Assembly (NCBI RefSeq): GCF_018446385.1
Contig: NC_056002.1
Span: 29,870,636-29,934,635 of the forward strand
Reading direction: 5' to 3'
Origin: Zingiber officinale
Taxonomy: Eukaryota > Streptophyta > Magnoliopsida > Zingiberales > Zingiberaceae
DNA: 64,000 bases
Below, piece by piece: positions 9,254 through 21,500 of this stretch; the stretch's first letter is position 1; each line of letters starts with the position of its first letter. The notes under the pieces were generated by a model. It saw only the letters and a list, made by a program, of their open reading frames with translations. It did not search any database and was not told the origin of the DNA. Both the position numbers and the translations under genes were made by a program.

Positions 9254-11937
9254 TGTCACGCCCCGGGGGAGTCCCTGTCCGAAGAAATTTCGACAGCATC
9301 TCCCCTGTACGGCTGACAATCTGAACCATTTCTACATACATAATATACCTCAGCCACAGACGGCTGGAATATACACACAACCACGTAGTTTATATGCAGC
9401 CTACTCGGCTGATACAATAAAATACACAACCAAGCAATTATATGTAAATTTAACAACCCACTCGGCTATACCAAAACCAAACACAGCGAAAATACAATGG
9501 ACAACACATACAAACTAAAAATGAAGACTGCTAGTCGGCTAGGCTTACACCACACAACAAAACAACACTCCAGAAATAAAATTGGAACACAAAGCTAAAT
9601 ACACAAACTAGAAATAAACATAAGCAGAGGTAGGTCTTCTGATGTGACGTGGGGATCGACAGGCAGGATACTCCAAGCGACTCCATAAACAACATGGTAC
9701 CTGAAAAAGATAGTGTCCATGGGGGTGAGTTCAACAACTCAGCAGATACCTAGTTAACATGTTTAGTAAACTATAACAAATAGTAATAACTATAGAGTAC
9801 AGTCTCCTGGACAAAAGCTAAAAATGCACAATAGAAAAGGGCTCAAGGGAACTGTACTCACCAGGGCCTCCTATCAGAATAGTCAGGTCGTCAGACCGAG
9901 AGTATCATAAATCCTATATGCATGTCAAACATATGCATCCATCCAAATGCAGCATATAAGTGCAACAAACACAATCAGTAAATGCATCAATGCGTATGAT
10001 GCCAATGACATGTCCTGGTCACCCCTACTCTCCAGTCAGACGTCTCACATACAATGGTGAGACCGAGTGGGTAGGGTTGTGACAACCGTGCACTCTGCCG
10101 TCACTGCTCCTGATGAGTGACCGAGTAAGCGGGATGCTGTCGGAGTACACCTATCCTCCTACCCCAAATCATAAGTGGGGGAGCTCAATGCTCTCATCTC
10201 CCTGAGCATGTCGGGGAGGGATCTCGCACGGTACCACGCTACGTCACACTACCCATGAGCGTACCAACGGAGCCAAACAGAGTAAACTGACTGCTGGCTA
10301 CCACGCTACCCATAAGCGGACCAACAGAGCACCGACAGAGATGAAACTAGCGATGTGCTCAACAATAATGGAGCAGACTATCGCGCAGCATGCAATCATG
10401 CGAATGGTGCATGACACTAAGCATGACAAAATCCTGAACAGCATAGCAGTATCCATATATATATATAAAATGTGTACCATAGGACAATGATCCAAACCAA
10501 AGGTACACAGATCAGATAATGTATAAAAACCTAGATCCTGAACATAATAAACACATGGTTGTGTCACTACCCCTATAAGCATGTATAATCAGGTAGCTAC
10601 CAACATGAAGTGCATAATAAGTAAACAAAACAAGCATGTAACAGCTATCGGGTAGTGACCAACCGAAGCAAAGACGAGCATAATTATTACTAAAGGTTAT
10701 AACCTACTAAACATATCAACATGACATTATCAAAGATAAGTCAAGGTACACGCCTTCAATCGAAATATCCAAATCGGTAGTCGAGATACTCGTCTTGCGT
10801 CAAAGTCCTGTGATATAAATGTGTATATTTTATTTAGCTAATTTCATATAACAAAAATAGCTAAACAAAATCCTAATCCAATTTATGGTTCAATTCCAGA
10901 TGGTAATCTACACTTCTCACTTACCCAAATCCTCAAAGATGTAGCTATTGATTCACGATCGGAGAATTTTGCTGCTGCCAATTAGGGCTAGAGCTAGAGC
11001 TAGATGAACCATTGTCCACCAAACCAGAGACCCTAAATAAGCAATCCACTTAATCCAATTCATTAAACTAGGATTAGTTCCATTAACCCTAAATTATTCC
11101 ACAACTAGAATAAAATCTAGTTCGTACTCGGAGTTACCTCCACAACTTACCAAATTTCCAAAGTTATCAGCCCACGATTGAAGGAATCACTGCTGGATAA
11201 TGTGGCCGAAACAACCTGACATTGTTGTCCTCCAACCTAAAATACCACAGATCAGTACAGAGCAAAGATCTGGCACATACCCGAGTATAAATCTAAGGGA
11301 TACAATCTCGAAGTGGACCAACGAAGACAAAGCTGACGCTGGATCGTCAGCTAGGGCTCGGAATGTGCAGAGGTGCGGCGGGTCGTGAGCACAGGGAGGA
11401 GAGGGAGTCGGGAGTCGGCCGGGGCTAGGGCAGAGGAAGCCGTGGCGGCGTAGGCTGTGGCGACGATAGCGACGCAAGGCTCGGATGTCGACGGATCGGG
11501 GATCGGCGTCGCGTCGTCCAGAGGAGAGGAAGAGGGGTGGTGCGATGTGGCGTCGCTAATGGCAGTAGGAAGAAGGGTTTGGCTCGGGGAGGAAGAAAGA
11601 GATGAAGAAGATCGACTCGGCTTTAATCGTGAGAAGAAAGGAACCGTCGCGACGTCGGTTAGGGCACGGGAGGAGAAGGCGCGGGCGAGGGGTCGGGCAC
11701 GCGGGGGAGGAGGCGGAGAAAGAGGAAAATAAAGAAGAAAGAAAAAGGATAAGAAAAGAAAAAGTAATTAAGAAAATAAATATTTCCTCACTTAATTGGG
11801 TAGCCTAAACAGGCTTTTCCGAGACCCAAATTTTATCCCCGTAACCTACACCATACGGTCTCCGAAAAATTCTCAAAAATTTCCAAAAATTTTGGAAAAT
11901 TCCCTTATGGTGTTTCACCCTTTTTCGGTATTTTACA
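9254..11937 (-). repeat. 3' LTR of chromovirus-like element E
   Basis: 2684 bp. On the minus strand it opens TGTAAAATACC and closes GGGGCGTGACA. It is preceded in element orientation by the purine tract AGTGGGGGAGAA (plus 11938-11949). The same LTR family occurs inverted as the solo LTR 14778-19761, and a fragment recurs at 21169-21500. The GC-rich part 11340-11740 gives several spurious frames on both strands. Confidence 0.8.
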
Positions 11938-11949
11938 TTCTCCCCCACT
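11938..11949 (-). promoter_or_regulatory. Polypurine tract of element E
   Basis: Minus strand AGTGGGGGAGAA abutting the LTR start TGTAAAATACC. It fixes the element's orientation as minus. Confidence 0.7.
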
Positions 11950-12039
11950 AATAAAAATTTGGCCCCCAAATTTCGTTATCTACTATCAGCAAGTACTAGC
12001 AAAAGCTAAACAGTATAAATGCTGAACGGAACCATAACT

Positions 12040-13330
12040 TACATACCTCAAGTGAAAAGGTGGGGGTATCGAGCTCGAATTGTATCCTCGAGCTCCCAGG
12101 TAGCCTCCTCGTTGGAGTGATGCTGCCATCCGACTTTAACTAGTCTGATTGTCTTGTTCCACAACTGATGCTCTTTCTGGTTAAGAATCCATACCAGAAC
12201 CTCCTCACAAGTGACGTCAGGCTAAATGGGAACTGAAATATCTGTCAGCACATGTGCCGGGTCGGGTACATATCTCCTCAGCATAGATACGTGGAATACG
12301 TCGTGGAGGCCTGCCAGAGACGGTGGTAGTGCCAGCCGATAAGCTATTGCTCCAATCCTCTCTAGGATCTAGAAAGGGCCAATGTATCGCGGAGCTAACT
12401 TACCTCTGAGGCCAAATCTCTTCACCCCTTTCATGGGTGAAACTCGCAGAAATACATGGTTGCCCGTAGAAAACTTCAGGGTCTGCGTCTCCGATCAGCA
12501 TAACTTTTCTGGCGGTTCTGCACCTCTGACATCCTCCGTCTGATAGTACGGACCAACTCTGCCTCATGCTGAGCTCTATGAGGTCCCAACAACTGGGCCT
12601 CCCCAACCTCATCCCAGAGGGTGGGTGTTCGACAAGGCCTACCATACAACGCTTCAAACGGTGCCATCTGGATAGCCGAATGAAAGTTATTGTTGTAGGC
12701 GAACTCTACCAATGGCAAATGGTCCTCCCAACCGCCTCCAAAATCCAATACACATGACCTCAGCAAGTCCTCTAGAGTCTGAATGGTCCGCTCTAACTGT
12801 CTATCTATCTGTAGATGGAAAGCTGTACTGAAATGGAGCTGAGTGCCCAAGGCCTGCTACAGACTCTGCCAGAATCAAGACGTGAACCGAGGGTCTCTAT
12901 CCGAAATAATAGTCAAAGGGGCACCATGTAATATGATAATCTCCCGGCAATACATATCTGCCAATCGATCCAGGGAATCAATCTTCCAGATCGCTAAGAA
13001 GTGCGCTGATTTGGTTAATCAATCAACGATTACCCAAATCGCATCATAGCCTCGTTGTGTCCTCGGCAAACCCACCACAAAGTTCATGGTAATGTGTTCC
13101 CATTTCCACTCGGGAATAGGAATTCGCTGAAGTAAGCTGGCAGATCTCTGGTGCTCGGCCTTCACCTGCTTACAGACCAGACATCTCGTTACAAATTCCA
13201 CGATGTCTTTCTTCATACCGTTCCGCCAGTAGGAACGCCTCAAATCTCGATACATGCGAGTCCCACCTAGATGGATCGTAAATCGAGAGAAATGAACCTC
13301 CTGAAGTAGCTCCTGCAAGACCGGGTGAGA
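12040..13330 (-). pseudogene. Integrase and chromodomain remnant of element E
   Basis: Conceptual minus-strand translation gives the integrase zinc-binding region (LGGTRMYRDLRRSYW, then CLVCKQVKAEHQ) at 13019-13318, with the first catalytic Asp region (ITMNFVVGLP, Asp replaced by Asn) and GYDAIWVIVD. The C-terminal integrase core (FAYNNNFHSAIQMAPFEALY, QKSYADRRRRP) is at 12476-12850. Between them, stops break the frame. Toward 12060-12190 a chromodomain-like stretch (VKVGWQHHSNEEATWE) follows, as in Tekay/Del chromoviruses. The two main blocks share one frame with RNase H upstream, so decay is mostly by nonsense changes. Not functional. Confidence 0.8.
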
Positions 13331-14499
13331 CTAAGGTACGCATAATCTACCTCGGAAGTATATAATACCCTTCTCATCTCGTGTGAGCTCGGTCTGCTGC
13401 CCGGAAGCTATCTAACTACCAATAAACTGCAAATGCTGATCACCGGCCTGGGCCTCTCAGATCCTCGTCCTGATCAACGACTGAGCAACCATGGTAACCA
13501 GAATACCCTGCTCTGTCTGTCCCTGCTCCTGAAGGCCCAACTCAGAGAAACCCTGAACCAAGTTTGTGATTGAAACTCGGTGGCAAGCCAAAGTCCCTCT
13601 GGACTTCCTGCTGAGTGCATCGGCAACCACATTAGCTTTTCCCGGATAATAGCTAATGGTACAATCATAATTCTTTAGGAACTTCATCCATCTCCTCTGT
13701 CGGAGATTAAGTTCCTTTTGGGTGAAAATATATTTGAGACTCTTATGATCTGTAAGAATCTCAAAGGTAATGTCGTACAGATGATGTCGCCAAATCTTCA
13801 AAGCAAAGATGATGGCGGCTAGCTCCAAATCATATACTAGGTAGTTCTTCTCATGCTCCTTCAACCGTCGAGAAGCATAGGAGACTACCCTGTCATGCTG
13901 CATCAGAACAGCGCACAAACCTTGAAAAGATGCGTCGATATAGAACACGAATCCGTCCTCTCCAGAAGGTAAAACCAAAATCGGAGCCGACACTAATCTC
14001 CGTTTCAGCTCCTAGTAGCTGGTCTCGCAATCCTCGAACCACGAGAACTTCACGCCTTTTCTGTTCAGGCGTGTCAGTGGCATAGAAATCCGGGAAAAAC
14101 CCTCAACGAACCATCTGTAATATCCTGCTAGTCCCAGAAAATTACGGATCTCCTGAACTGATTTCGGCTGCTCCCAACTGGTGACAGCCTAGATCTTCTG
14201 AGAGTCTACTGAAATACCTCGGCTAGAGAACATGACCCAGAAAACTGACTGAGGATAGTCAAAAAGCACTTGCTGAACTTCGCGTATAGCTGATGTCGTC
14301 GAAGAGTCTCCAAGACTATGCGAAGATGCTGTGCATGTTCCTCCTCGGAACACGAGTAGATCAATATGTCGTCGATGAAAACGACAACAAACTGATCTAG
14401 ATACTCCATAACGATACGGTTCATCGAATCCATAAATACCGCTGGAGCATCGGTAAGCCCAAATGGCATTACCAAAAACTCATAATGTCTGTACAACAA
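13331..14499 (-). pseudogene. Reverse transcriptase / RNase H remnant of element E
   Basis: RNase H is clear at 13457-13993 ([54 protein letters not shown]). The C-terminal half of the reverse transcriptase is at 14206-14499, including the palm motif FIDDILIYS and [17 protein letters not shown]. The reverse transcriptase piece is in another frame from RNase H, with stops between. The N-terminal half, protease and gag are missing: similarity stops at about 14495, where unrelated sequence and the hairpin array begin. Fragment of a Ty3/gypsy pol. Confidence 0.82.
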
Positions 14500-14577
14500 A
14501 CATTCTTAACCAGATATCCCCGATAACAAGTCCGAAATCTGATCACTAACTACAAATCACCAAAGAATATATCATCT

Positions 14578-14777
14578 AATGTGAGAGCAACGCTCCATCA
14601 CAAGAAATACTACATATGTGGGAGCAACACTACCACCAACAAGGCAACCTATGTGGGAGCAGCGCTCCAACACAACAATCCAAAATATGTAGGGGCAACA
14701 CTCCACCACACACAATCCAAATATGCGGGAGCAACGCTCCACCACAACCAATCCATAACATGTGGGAGCAAGGCTCC
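14578..14777. repeat. Hairpin tandem array, left part
   Basis: About 5.5 units of 35-37 bp, each with GGGAGCAACGCTCC (5-bp arms around a 3-nt loop) followed by ACCACA and CAATCC. The array is interrupted at 14777 by a solo LTR and resumes at 19762. The left units are more divergent than the right ones. Confidence 0.85.
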
Positions 14778-17700
14778 TGAAAAATATCATAAAAATGGTG
14801 AATAATGATAAGGGAATTTTCTGGAATTTCTGAGAATTTTTCTGGAATTTTTCGGAGACCGTATGACTTCGGTTACGGGGATAAAAATAGGCTTCTGGGA
14901 AAGCCTGTTTGGGCTTCCCCATTTAAATGAGGAAATGCTTGATTTCTTTTTAATCTTTCTTTTCTTTTTCTTTATTCCTTTTTCCTCCGATCCCTTACTG
15001 TGCCATTTCTTTTCTCCCGTGCCCGTGCCCCTGTTTCTCACCCGACGTCGTTCCTCTCCGCTCCGACAATTGCTGTTTCCCCAACGCCGTGTGATAACGC
15101 CCCAATTTTGTCGCGAATTGGGCATCAAATGATGAAGTACCAAACCCTTCCTACACTAATGTAGCATAGGAATGACTCAGGTCGTCTCCTAAGGAATGCA
15201 ACGATAGGATGGTAAACTTAAGATCGTATGTTATTTTTATTTTTAGGGTTTTCAATATTGAAATGGGGTTTGGGTTTTTAATTCTAAATCTAACAAATTA
15301 AAAGCAAGACAAGTAAGAAATTACTCTAATGCGGAATGAAATCTAATTAAGTGCTAACAATTAATCCACAATGCATTGTCACTCTACATTATGGATTAAC
15401 CATCAGCACACTTAAACTAAGGAACAAAATGACAAAGCATTAAATGAAATCTAATCTAGTAATTTAAAGACAATGCACGTAAAGAAAATTATATCTATCC
15501 TAACTAACCATTGAAGATTTTCCTACATCGCATTGTCACACTACGATACAAGATTATCTATCAATGGGCATAACATAAAGTAAAGCATTAACTAAACCTA
15601 GAGCATGTAATGAAATCTAATTAAACCTAACCTAATTGCATTTAATCAAAACTAAAACCTAACTAAATTGATAGTGCAAGACAAAGCAAGAATTCAATAA
15701 ACTAAAATGTATTAAATTGAACCTAACTATTGGTTGAAGCATTTCATCGAACACGTTGTGTGCGTGAAACTAATCAAGCATAGTAAGTGCAATTTAAACA
15801 TGGAAATCTAGTTCAATACAAATATTCAATGAAACAAACTTCAACACAAGTAAATTAACACAATGCAGAATTAAACTAAGAAAACTAAACTAATCCAACC
15901 ACAATTCACACTTCGCTTCCGATTACCAATGACTATCCTTGCCGTCACACAAGGACCCGGCTCGGAACCCCGAAAGCCGGTGGACAGTGCACAATCTGCT
16001 GGTGGCTGCAAACTTCGCCAACGAAAATGGATGAGACGAATCTTCCACCGAAGAACCCCTTCGTTGGAAGTTGGAAATGGTGGTGGCTGCTGGAAATGAT
16101 GGACTGTCGTCACCCTCTTCGTCCCCTGTCCGTCCGAACCCCAGAAGGAGAGGAGAGGTATGAAGGATGCCGGAGTGTGGAGGACACACCGGAGAACCCC
16201 TCCGGTGAGGTGTAGTTGGTCGGAACTGCTGCCGAAACCTGCTGCCGCCACTTGTGCTCTGCCGTCGCCGCTGGAAACTGAGAAGGAGAAGTGGGCTGTG
16301 GTTGGCCGGCCGGCGGCAGTGCAAGCAAAGGAATAGAGGCCGCCGGCCGGAGAGAAGAGGAAGAACGGAGAAGAAGAAGGTGTGGGAGGAGCGTGCCCTA
16401 GCTGCCCTGGAAAAATCGCGAACAGAATGGGAGAGGGGGTTCTGTTCCGTGCGTGAAAGGAAAAGAAAGAGGTAAGTTTCTTAATGGATTTTGGGTTTCG
16501 GGTTTGGGTTAATGAGAAGATCCGGATCCAATAAAAGAAGTGGACTTGGGCTTTTAGAATTGGGCTTAAAGAATGGGTTGTGTTTGGATTTGGTTCTCCT
16601 TGATTCAACTTGGAATAACATGAGCCCTTGGATTCTATGGACGGTCCAGATAACTTTGAGCTTGGATGAATGGTTGGATGACTTGATCTGACTGAAAGGG
16701 TAGGATCTCACTGGATCTTGATCAACAGTCCACATTAATTCAACTTGATCTTCCTCATTTGACCTCCAAATCAAGCCAAATTTGATCTGGTTCAACCCTA
16801 ATCCATGGCTCTTTGAATTTCCTACAAAATCATATAAAAATATAAAATTAAATTCTATAAGTTGCAGGAAATTTACAATTAAGTCCAAAATGAGTCCATA
16901 TTCGCAAATCATGATATAAACACAATATTAAGTATGCGAAAAGGTATAAAATGCTAAGTATAAGAGCCAAAATAATACAGAAAAATACCCATCATCACCG
17001 TGCCGCCGCCACCCTAGCGGCTGTTTCTCTCGTCTCTGGTACAAAGGTAGTGGCTGTGGGGAAACCTTGTGTTTTTCCTTTCTTCCGATCTTTGCCCTAG
17101 AGCCTCTGCGCCGACCCCTCTCCCTCGCGCTCACGCCCACGTCTCTTCTCCTCTCTTCCTCTCTTCTCCCGAGCGCCGACGGGCGGCCATTTGCCTCTGC
17201 CCTGGCTTGGATCGCGCAGCCCTGTCCTCCACTGTGTAGATCGCGGGATGCGGCCCCTCCTCAGCCCTAACGCCGGCAGCATTTCAGCACCTCCTTCCTT
17301 GAGTCGTGCCCTAGGTTGGGTTCACCACCAGTCGACTAGCCATCCAGCGGTGAGTTTTTCTTCCCTTGCGCTACTGCCTCTACACTTTCTTCCTCGCTGT
17401 GGTCACCTTCCGAGCCCTAATTCCGAGCTGTTCATGTTGATTCCTTCTTTGCTAGTTACTACAGCTTGTTGTTGAGGTTTCTGTCGGAGAGGGAAATTGC
17501 CAGCACTAAGATATGGTAAGTCTGTTGGATATGGGTTTCATACTTGGTATAGGATGTTGTGTTCACCGGGTGGATGTCTCTGGTTGCAATTTCAATGTAG
17601 ATTCAGTCAAGAATCTGCGACAAAAAGTAATTTCGACTAGCAATTTCCAGCAGCGGAGTATCCTGCTACCGACTATCATTGGAGGTAACCACTCATTCCA

Positions 17701-19761
17701 AATAAATGCTTTTGGTGTAAAGCTATGTGTGGGGTTTTGGTTGTATTTCTATGAGTATTTGGAGGATATGCATTGGTATCGGATTTATGTTGGAGATGTT
17801 GTAATATGCAATTGCTTGGTTAGTTGTGGATTTGTGTAAGTTATGATGGATCGATTAGGGTTTTTCCTAATTAAGTTGAGTTGGATTTAGCTAGTTGTTG
17901 TTTATAAAATTAGCTAAATTGTATATCACGTTATCTGCAGGACTATGATTCGAGACGGTGTCTCGACGAGGGATCTATTTCGGATTTGGACCTTTCTATT
18001 GAAGGCGGGTACCCCTTGACTTATCTTTTATGATATTGCCATTTGGATATGCATAGTATTTTATAGCTACAAGCAATAATCATGATTGTCTTTGGTATGT
18101 CAGTTTGATATCCATAGCATGTTCTATTTTGTTGCTTGCTAGGTATCCATGTTTATACCTCGTGATTATTGCCATGAGTACCTTAGTTCCTAGAGTAAGT
18201 GACATACCATGCTCTATTGAGGTTAGGACTAGGTTCTGGATTTTATTTCTGACATGTGTATCTAGATGATTTGATACTTAGGTTTTTATATCATATCTGG
18301 CTTGTGTACCTCTATTTGTATATCATATATGATTCGTGTACCTAGACTTTGATTCTTTGATCTGTGTATATTGTTGGTACATATGTTATGGAAGGGGGAT
18401 ATGTTTAGGATCTAGGTTGTTATACCATAGAAGACCTGTATACCCTAGATCCGTGGATTTGACTCACTGATACTGTGGTACCGATATTATATATATATGG
18501 ATATGGTTATGCTGATCAGTTTATGACTATGCTTAGTGTCATGCATCATGATTGCATGCTGCGTGATTGTCGGCTCCATTATGGTTGAGCACATCGCCAG
18601 TTACATGTACTACACACACCACCACTCATGGATTAGTGGTATATCAGGCAGGTGTGTGGCGGTTCTGCTGTTTGGCTCCATTGGTCAGGTGACTCAGCGT
18701 GGTAGCCGGCAGACAGTTCCGCTCTTTTTGGCTCCGCTGGCATTTAGCCGACAGACGGTGGACTCTGTTTGGCTCCGTTGGTCAGGAGACTCAGCGTGGT
18801 AGCCGGCAGAGATACCTCCCCGTCCTCGTGTATCGGGAGATGAGAGCATTGAGCTCCCCCATTTATGATTTGGGGTCAGAGGACAGGAGTACTCCGACAG
18901 CATCCCGTCCACTCGGTCACTCATCAGGAGCAGTGACGACAGAGTGCACGGTTGTCACAGCCCTACCCACTCGGTCTCGCCATTTGTGTGTGAGAGGACT
19001 GACTGGCGTCAGGGGTGACCAGGACGCATCATTAGCATCATATGCATTGATGCATTTATATTCTTGTGATTGTGTTTGCTGCATTTGGTTGTTGCATTTT
19101 GGTTGGATGCATACCTTTGACCTGCATACAAGATTATTGATACTTTCGGTTTGACGACCCTTTTGTCTGGATAGGAGTTCCTGGTGAGTACAGCTTCCTC
19201 AGTTACCTTTTAGTTTTACATATTCCCTATATATGATTAGGAAACTGTATTCCATGTTTGTTGCTGTTAGATATATCTTACTACTCATGTCCATTGGTAT
19301 TCGCTGAGTTGTTGAACTCACCCCCGTTGACACTATCTTTTTTAGGTACCAGGTTATTTATGGTGTCGCTTGGAGCATCCTGTCTGCTGGTTCCCACGTC
19401 ACATTAGAAGACATATCTCCGCCTTTTTGTTATTTTATCTTGGTATATGAGATGTGTGTATTTGGCTTTGTGTGTTCTGATTTTGTGTTCGGAGTGTTGT
19501 TTTGGTTGTCTGGTGTAAGCCTAGCCGGCTAGCAGTGTTTTATTTGGTTTTGTATGAGCTTGTATTTTATGTTTATCCGTTGTGTTGGTTTTGTTCCAGC
19601 CGTGTGGGCTGATGATATATATATAACTGCGTGGTTGTGTGTATATTCCAGCCGCCTGTGGCTGATGTATATTATGTCTGTAGAAATGCTTCAGATTGTC
19701 ACCGGTACAGGGGAGGTGCTGCCGAAATTACTTCGGACAGGGACTCCTCTGGGACGTGACA
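14778..19761 (+). mobile_element. Solo LTR of the E family, plus orientation, carrying a nested solo LTR
   Basis: Starts TGAAAAATATC and ends GGGACGTGACA, matching the reverse complement of the 9254-11937 LTR along its length (for example the shared TTTTTCGGAGACCGTATG block near 14846). Flanked by target duplication GCTCC (14773-14777 and 19762-19766). No internal domain exists, so it is a solo LTR left by recombination. It contains a second insertion (15092-16997). Without that it is about 3.07 kb, longer than the E LTR. Confidence 0.82.
15092..16997 (-). mobile_element. Nested solo LTR, probably Tat/TR-GAG type
   Basis: 1906 bp running from TGATAACGCCCC to CATCATCA on the plus strand, with target duplication CCGTG at 15087-15091 and 16998-17002. 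Minus orientation is inferred from the end block TTAGGAGACGACCTGAGTC, which resembles the 3' part of Tat-like LTRs. There is no internal region. The GC-rich part 15900-16450 yields overlapping frames on both strands without family matches. Confidence 0.78.
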
Positions 19762-20080
19762 GCTCCACCACAATAATCCAAAATATATGGGAGCAACGCT
19801 CCACCACGAACAATCTATAATATGTGGGAGCAACGCTCCACCACAACAATCAAAATATGTGGGAGCAATGCTCCACCACAAACAATCCAAAATACGTGGG
19901 AGCAACACTCCACCACAAACAACCCAAAATATGCGGGAGCAACGCTCCACCACAAACAACCCAAAATATGTGGGAGCAACGCTCCACCACAAATAATCCA
20001 TAATATGTGGGAGCAACGCTCCACCACAAACAATCTAAAAATAGGTGGAAGCAACGCTCCACCACAACAATCCATAATAT
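19762..20080. repeat. Hairpin tandem array, right part
   Basis: About nine further units of 35-37 bp with the core GGGAGCAACGCTCC, better conserved than the left part. The period is regular and the sequence between hairpins is also repeated (ACCACAAACAATCCAAAATA), so this is a simple satellite-like array and not a spacer-bearing array. Confidence 0.88.
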
Positions 20081-21168
20081 GCGACCAAGACATCTTACTA
20101 TCCAACTAGAGACTGCACGAGATCATTCTACCACATATCACTGTGGGCAGCCAATGGTGTAACCATCTAGTAAGCAAATCAAATCCATCGTCAACTCTAT
20201 CAACATCCTAGTGGGTCACCCACCAATAGGAGAATTAGTTGACAGGGTAATACAACAAATGACATAATGTAGACACTCCACATCCTGCATTCAACATAGG
20301 TAGAACCATCATGATGCTACCAACAATACACCTGGCACACGTGCACACACCACATAGGTATGATCGACATAATCCTCTAATTAGAACACACCCAACACAC
20401 TCATAACACAAGTATAAATCAGTGTGATACCTCCCATAATGCATACCGAACCCGTGTGCATATATCAACGTAGGTATAATTGACAATACACCTCAAACAA
20501 CACTCACCTAACATATATACACCTATACCAAGAGTATAATCAATGTAATACTTCCAACAAATCATAATAGACATGAGTGTACACACAGAACAAATATAAT
20601 CAACAAGATATCTCCCATAATATACCAAACACATGTACACATACCATAACACAAATTTAATCGACATGATACCTTTAATAATACAATCAGTCACGTATAC
20701 CTAACTACATAGCTACAATCCACAAGGAACCTACAATAACCATATTAGAATATGTATACAAATACTACTTGCAAATGGACCGTCTATCACAGGACTCCTA
20801 CAACACATAACAATCATATGTACACGCAACATAGATATGAATAATCAACATATTTACCCCAATCCACCTGGCATTCCCTATGCTACCTTCTAAGTTATCC
20901 AACTAGGTACATACAGTCTAAAATTTAAGTACCCATGGAATAGGATACATCGATCCTCTTTAGACTGATCAAACCGACAATGGTATACGGCTAATTCAGT
21001 CTTTTCCATGTCTGTACAAGCCATGTACTCAAATGTGTTCTAGATACCTAACTAAGCACAAATAACCCAAAGATTCGTACCTCTAAAAATAGAGTATGAC
21101 AATCCCCTACTGATCGGACCAACAAAACTAAATCGGTCATCTACTAACTAATCAAGAATACATTGATT
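20081..21168. repeat. Degenerate repeat region inside element E
   Basis: AT-rich sequence in which a loose unit of about 80-95 bp recurs roughly from 20270 to 20720: ATAATCGACATGATACC, then CCCATAATA, then ACACGTGTACACATACC. Copies are strongly diverged and indels vary the period. No gene seen. It lies between the hairpin array and an LTR fragment and is probably old internal or LTR sequence of E. Confidence 0.45.
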
Positions 21169-21500
21169 AGCCCACGATTGAAGGAATCACTGCTGGATAA
21201 TGTGGTCGAAACAACCTGACATTGTTGTCCTCCAACCTAAAATACCTCAGATCAGTACAGAGCAAAGATCTGGCACATACCCGAGTATAAATCTAAGGGA
21301 TACCATCTCGAAGTGGACCAACGAAGACAAAGCCGATGGTGGATCATCGGTTAGGGCTCGGAATGTGCAGAGGTGCGGCGGGTCGTGAGCACAGGGAGGA
21401 GAGGGAGTCGGGAGTCAACCGGGGCTAGGGCAGAGGAAGCCGCGGCGGCATAAGCTTTGGCGACGATAGCGACGCAAGGCTCGGATGTCGACGGATCGGG
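21169..21500 (-). repeat. Fragment of the second (5') LTR of element E
   Basis: 332 bp aligning without gaps to 11169-11500 of the E LTR at about 95% identity by eye, in the same orientation. The rest of this LTR is missing: on the left it gives way to unrelated repeats, on the right it is cut by the LTR starting at 21501. Confidence 0.72.

Noticed and set aside
15871..16608. 245-codon minus-strand frame and overlapping frames in the inner solo LTR
   Set aside because: GC-rich LTR segment with open frames on both strands, no recognisable domain, inside a solo LTR with clear duplications.
17067..17839. Several plus-strand frames in the outer solo LTR
   Set aside because: Same reason: GC-rich leader-like LTR sequence with no family match.
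19762..20080. Regular array resembling a CRISPR array
   Set aside because: The sequence between hairpins is itself repeated, the period is 35-37 bp without unique spacers, and the context is a plant retroelement.
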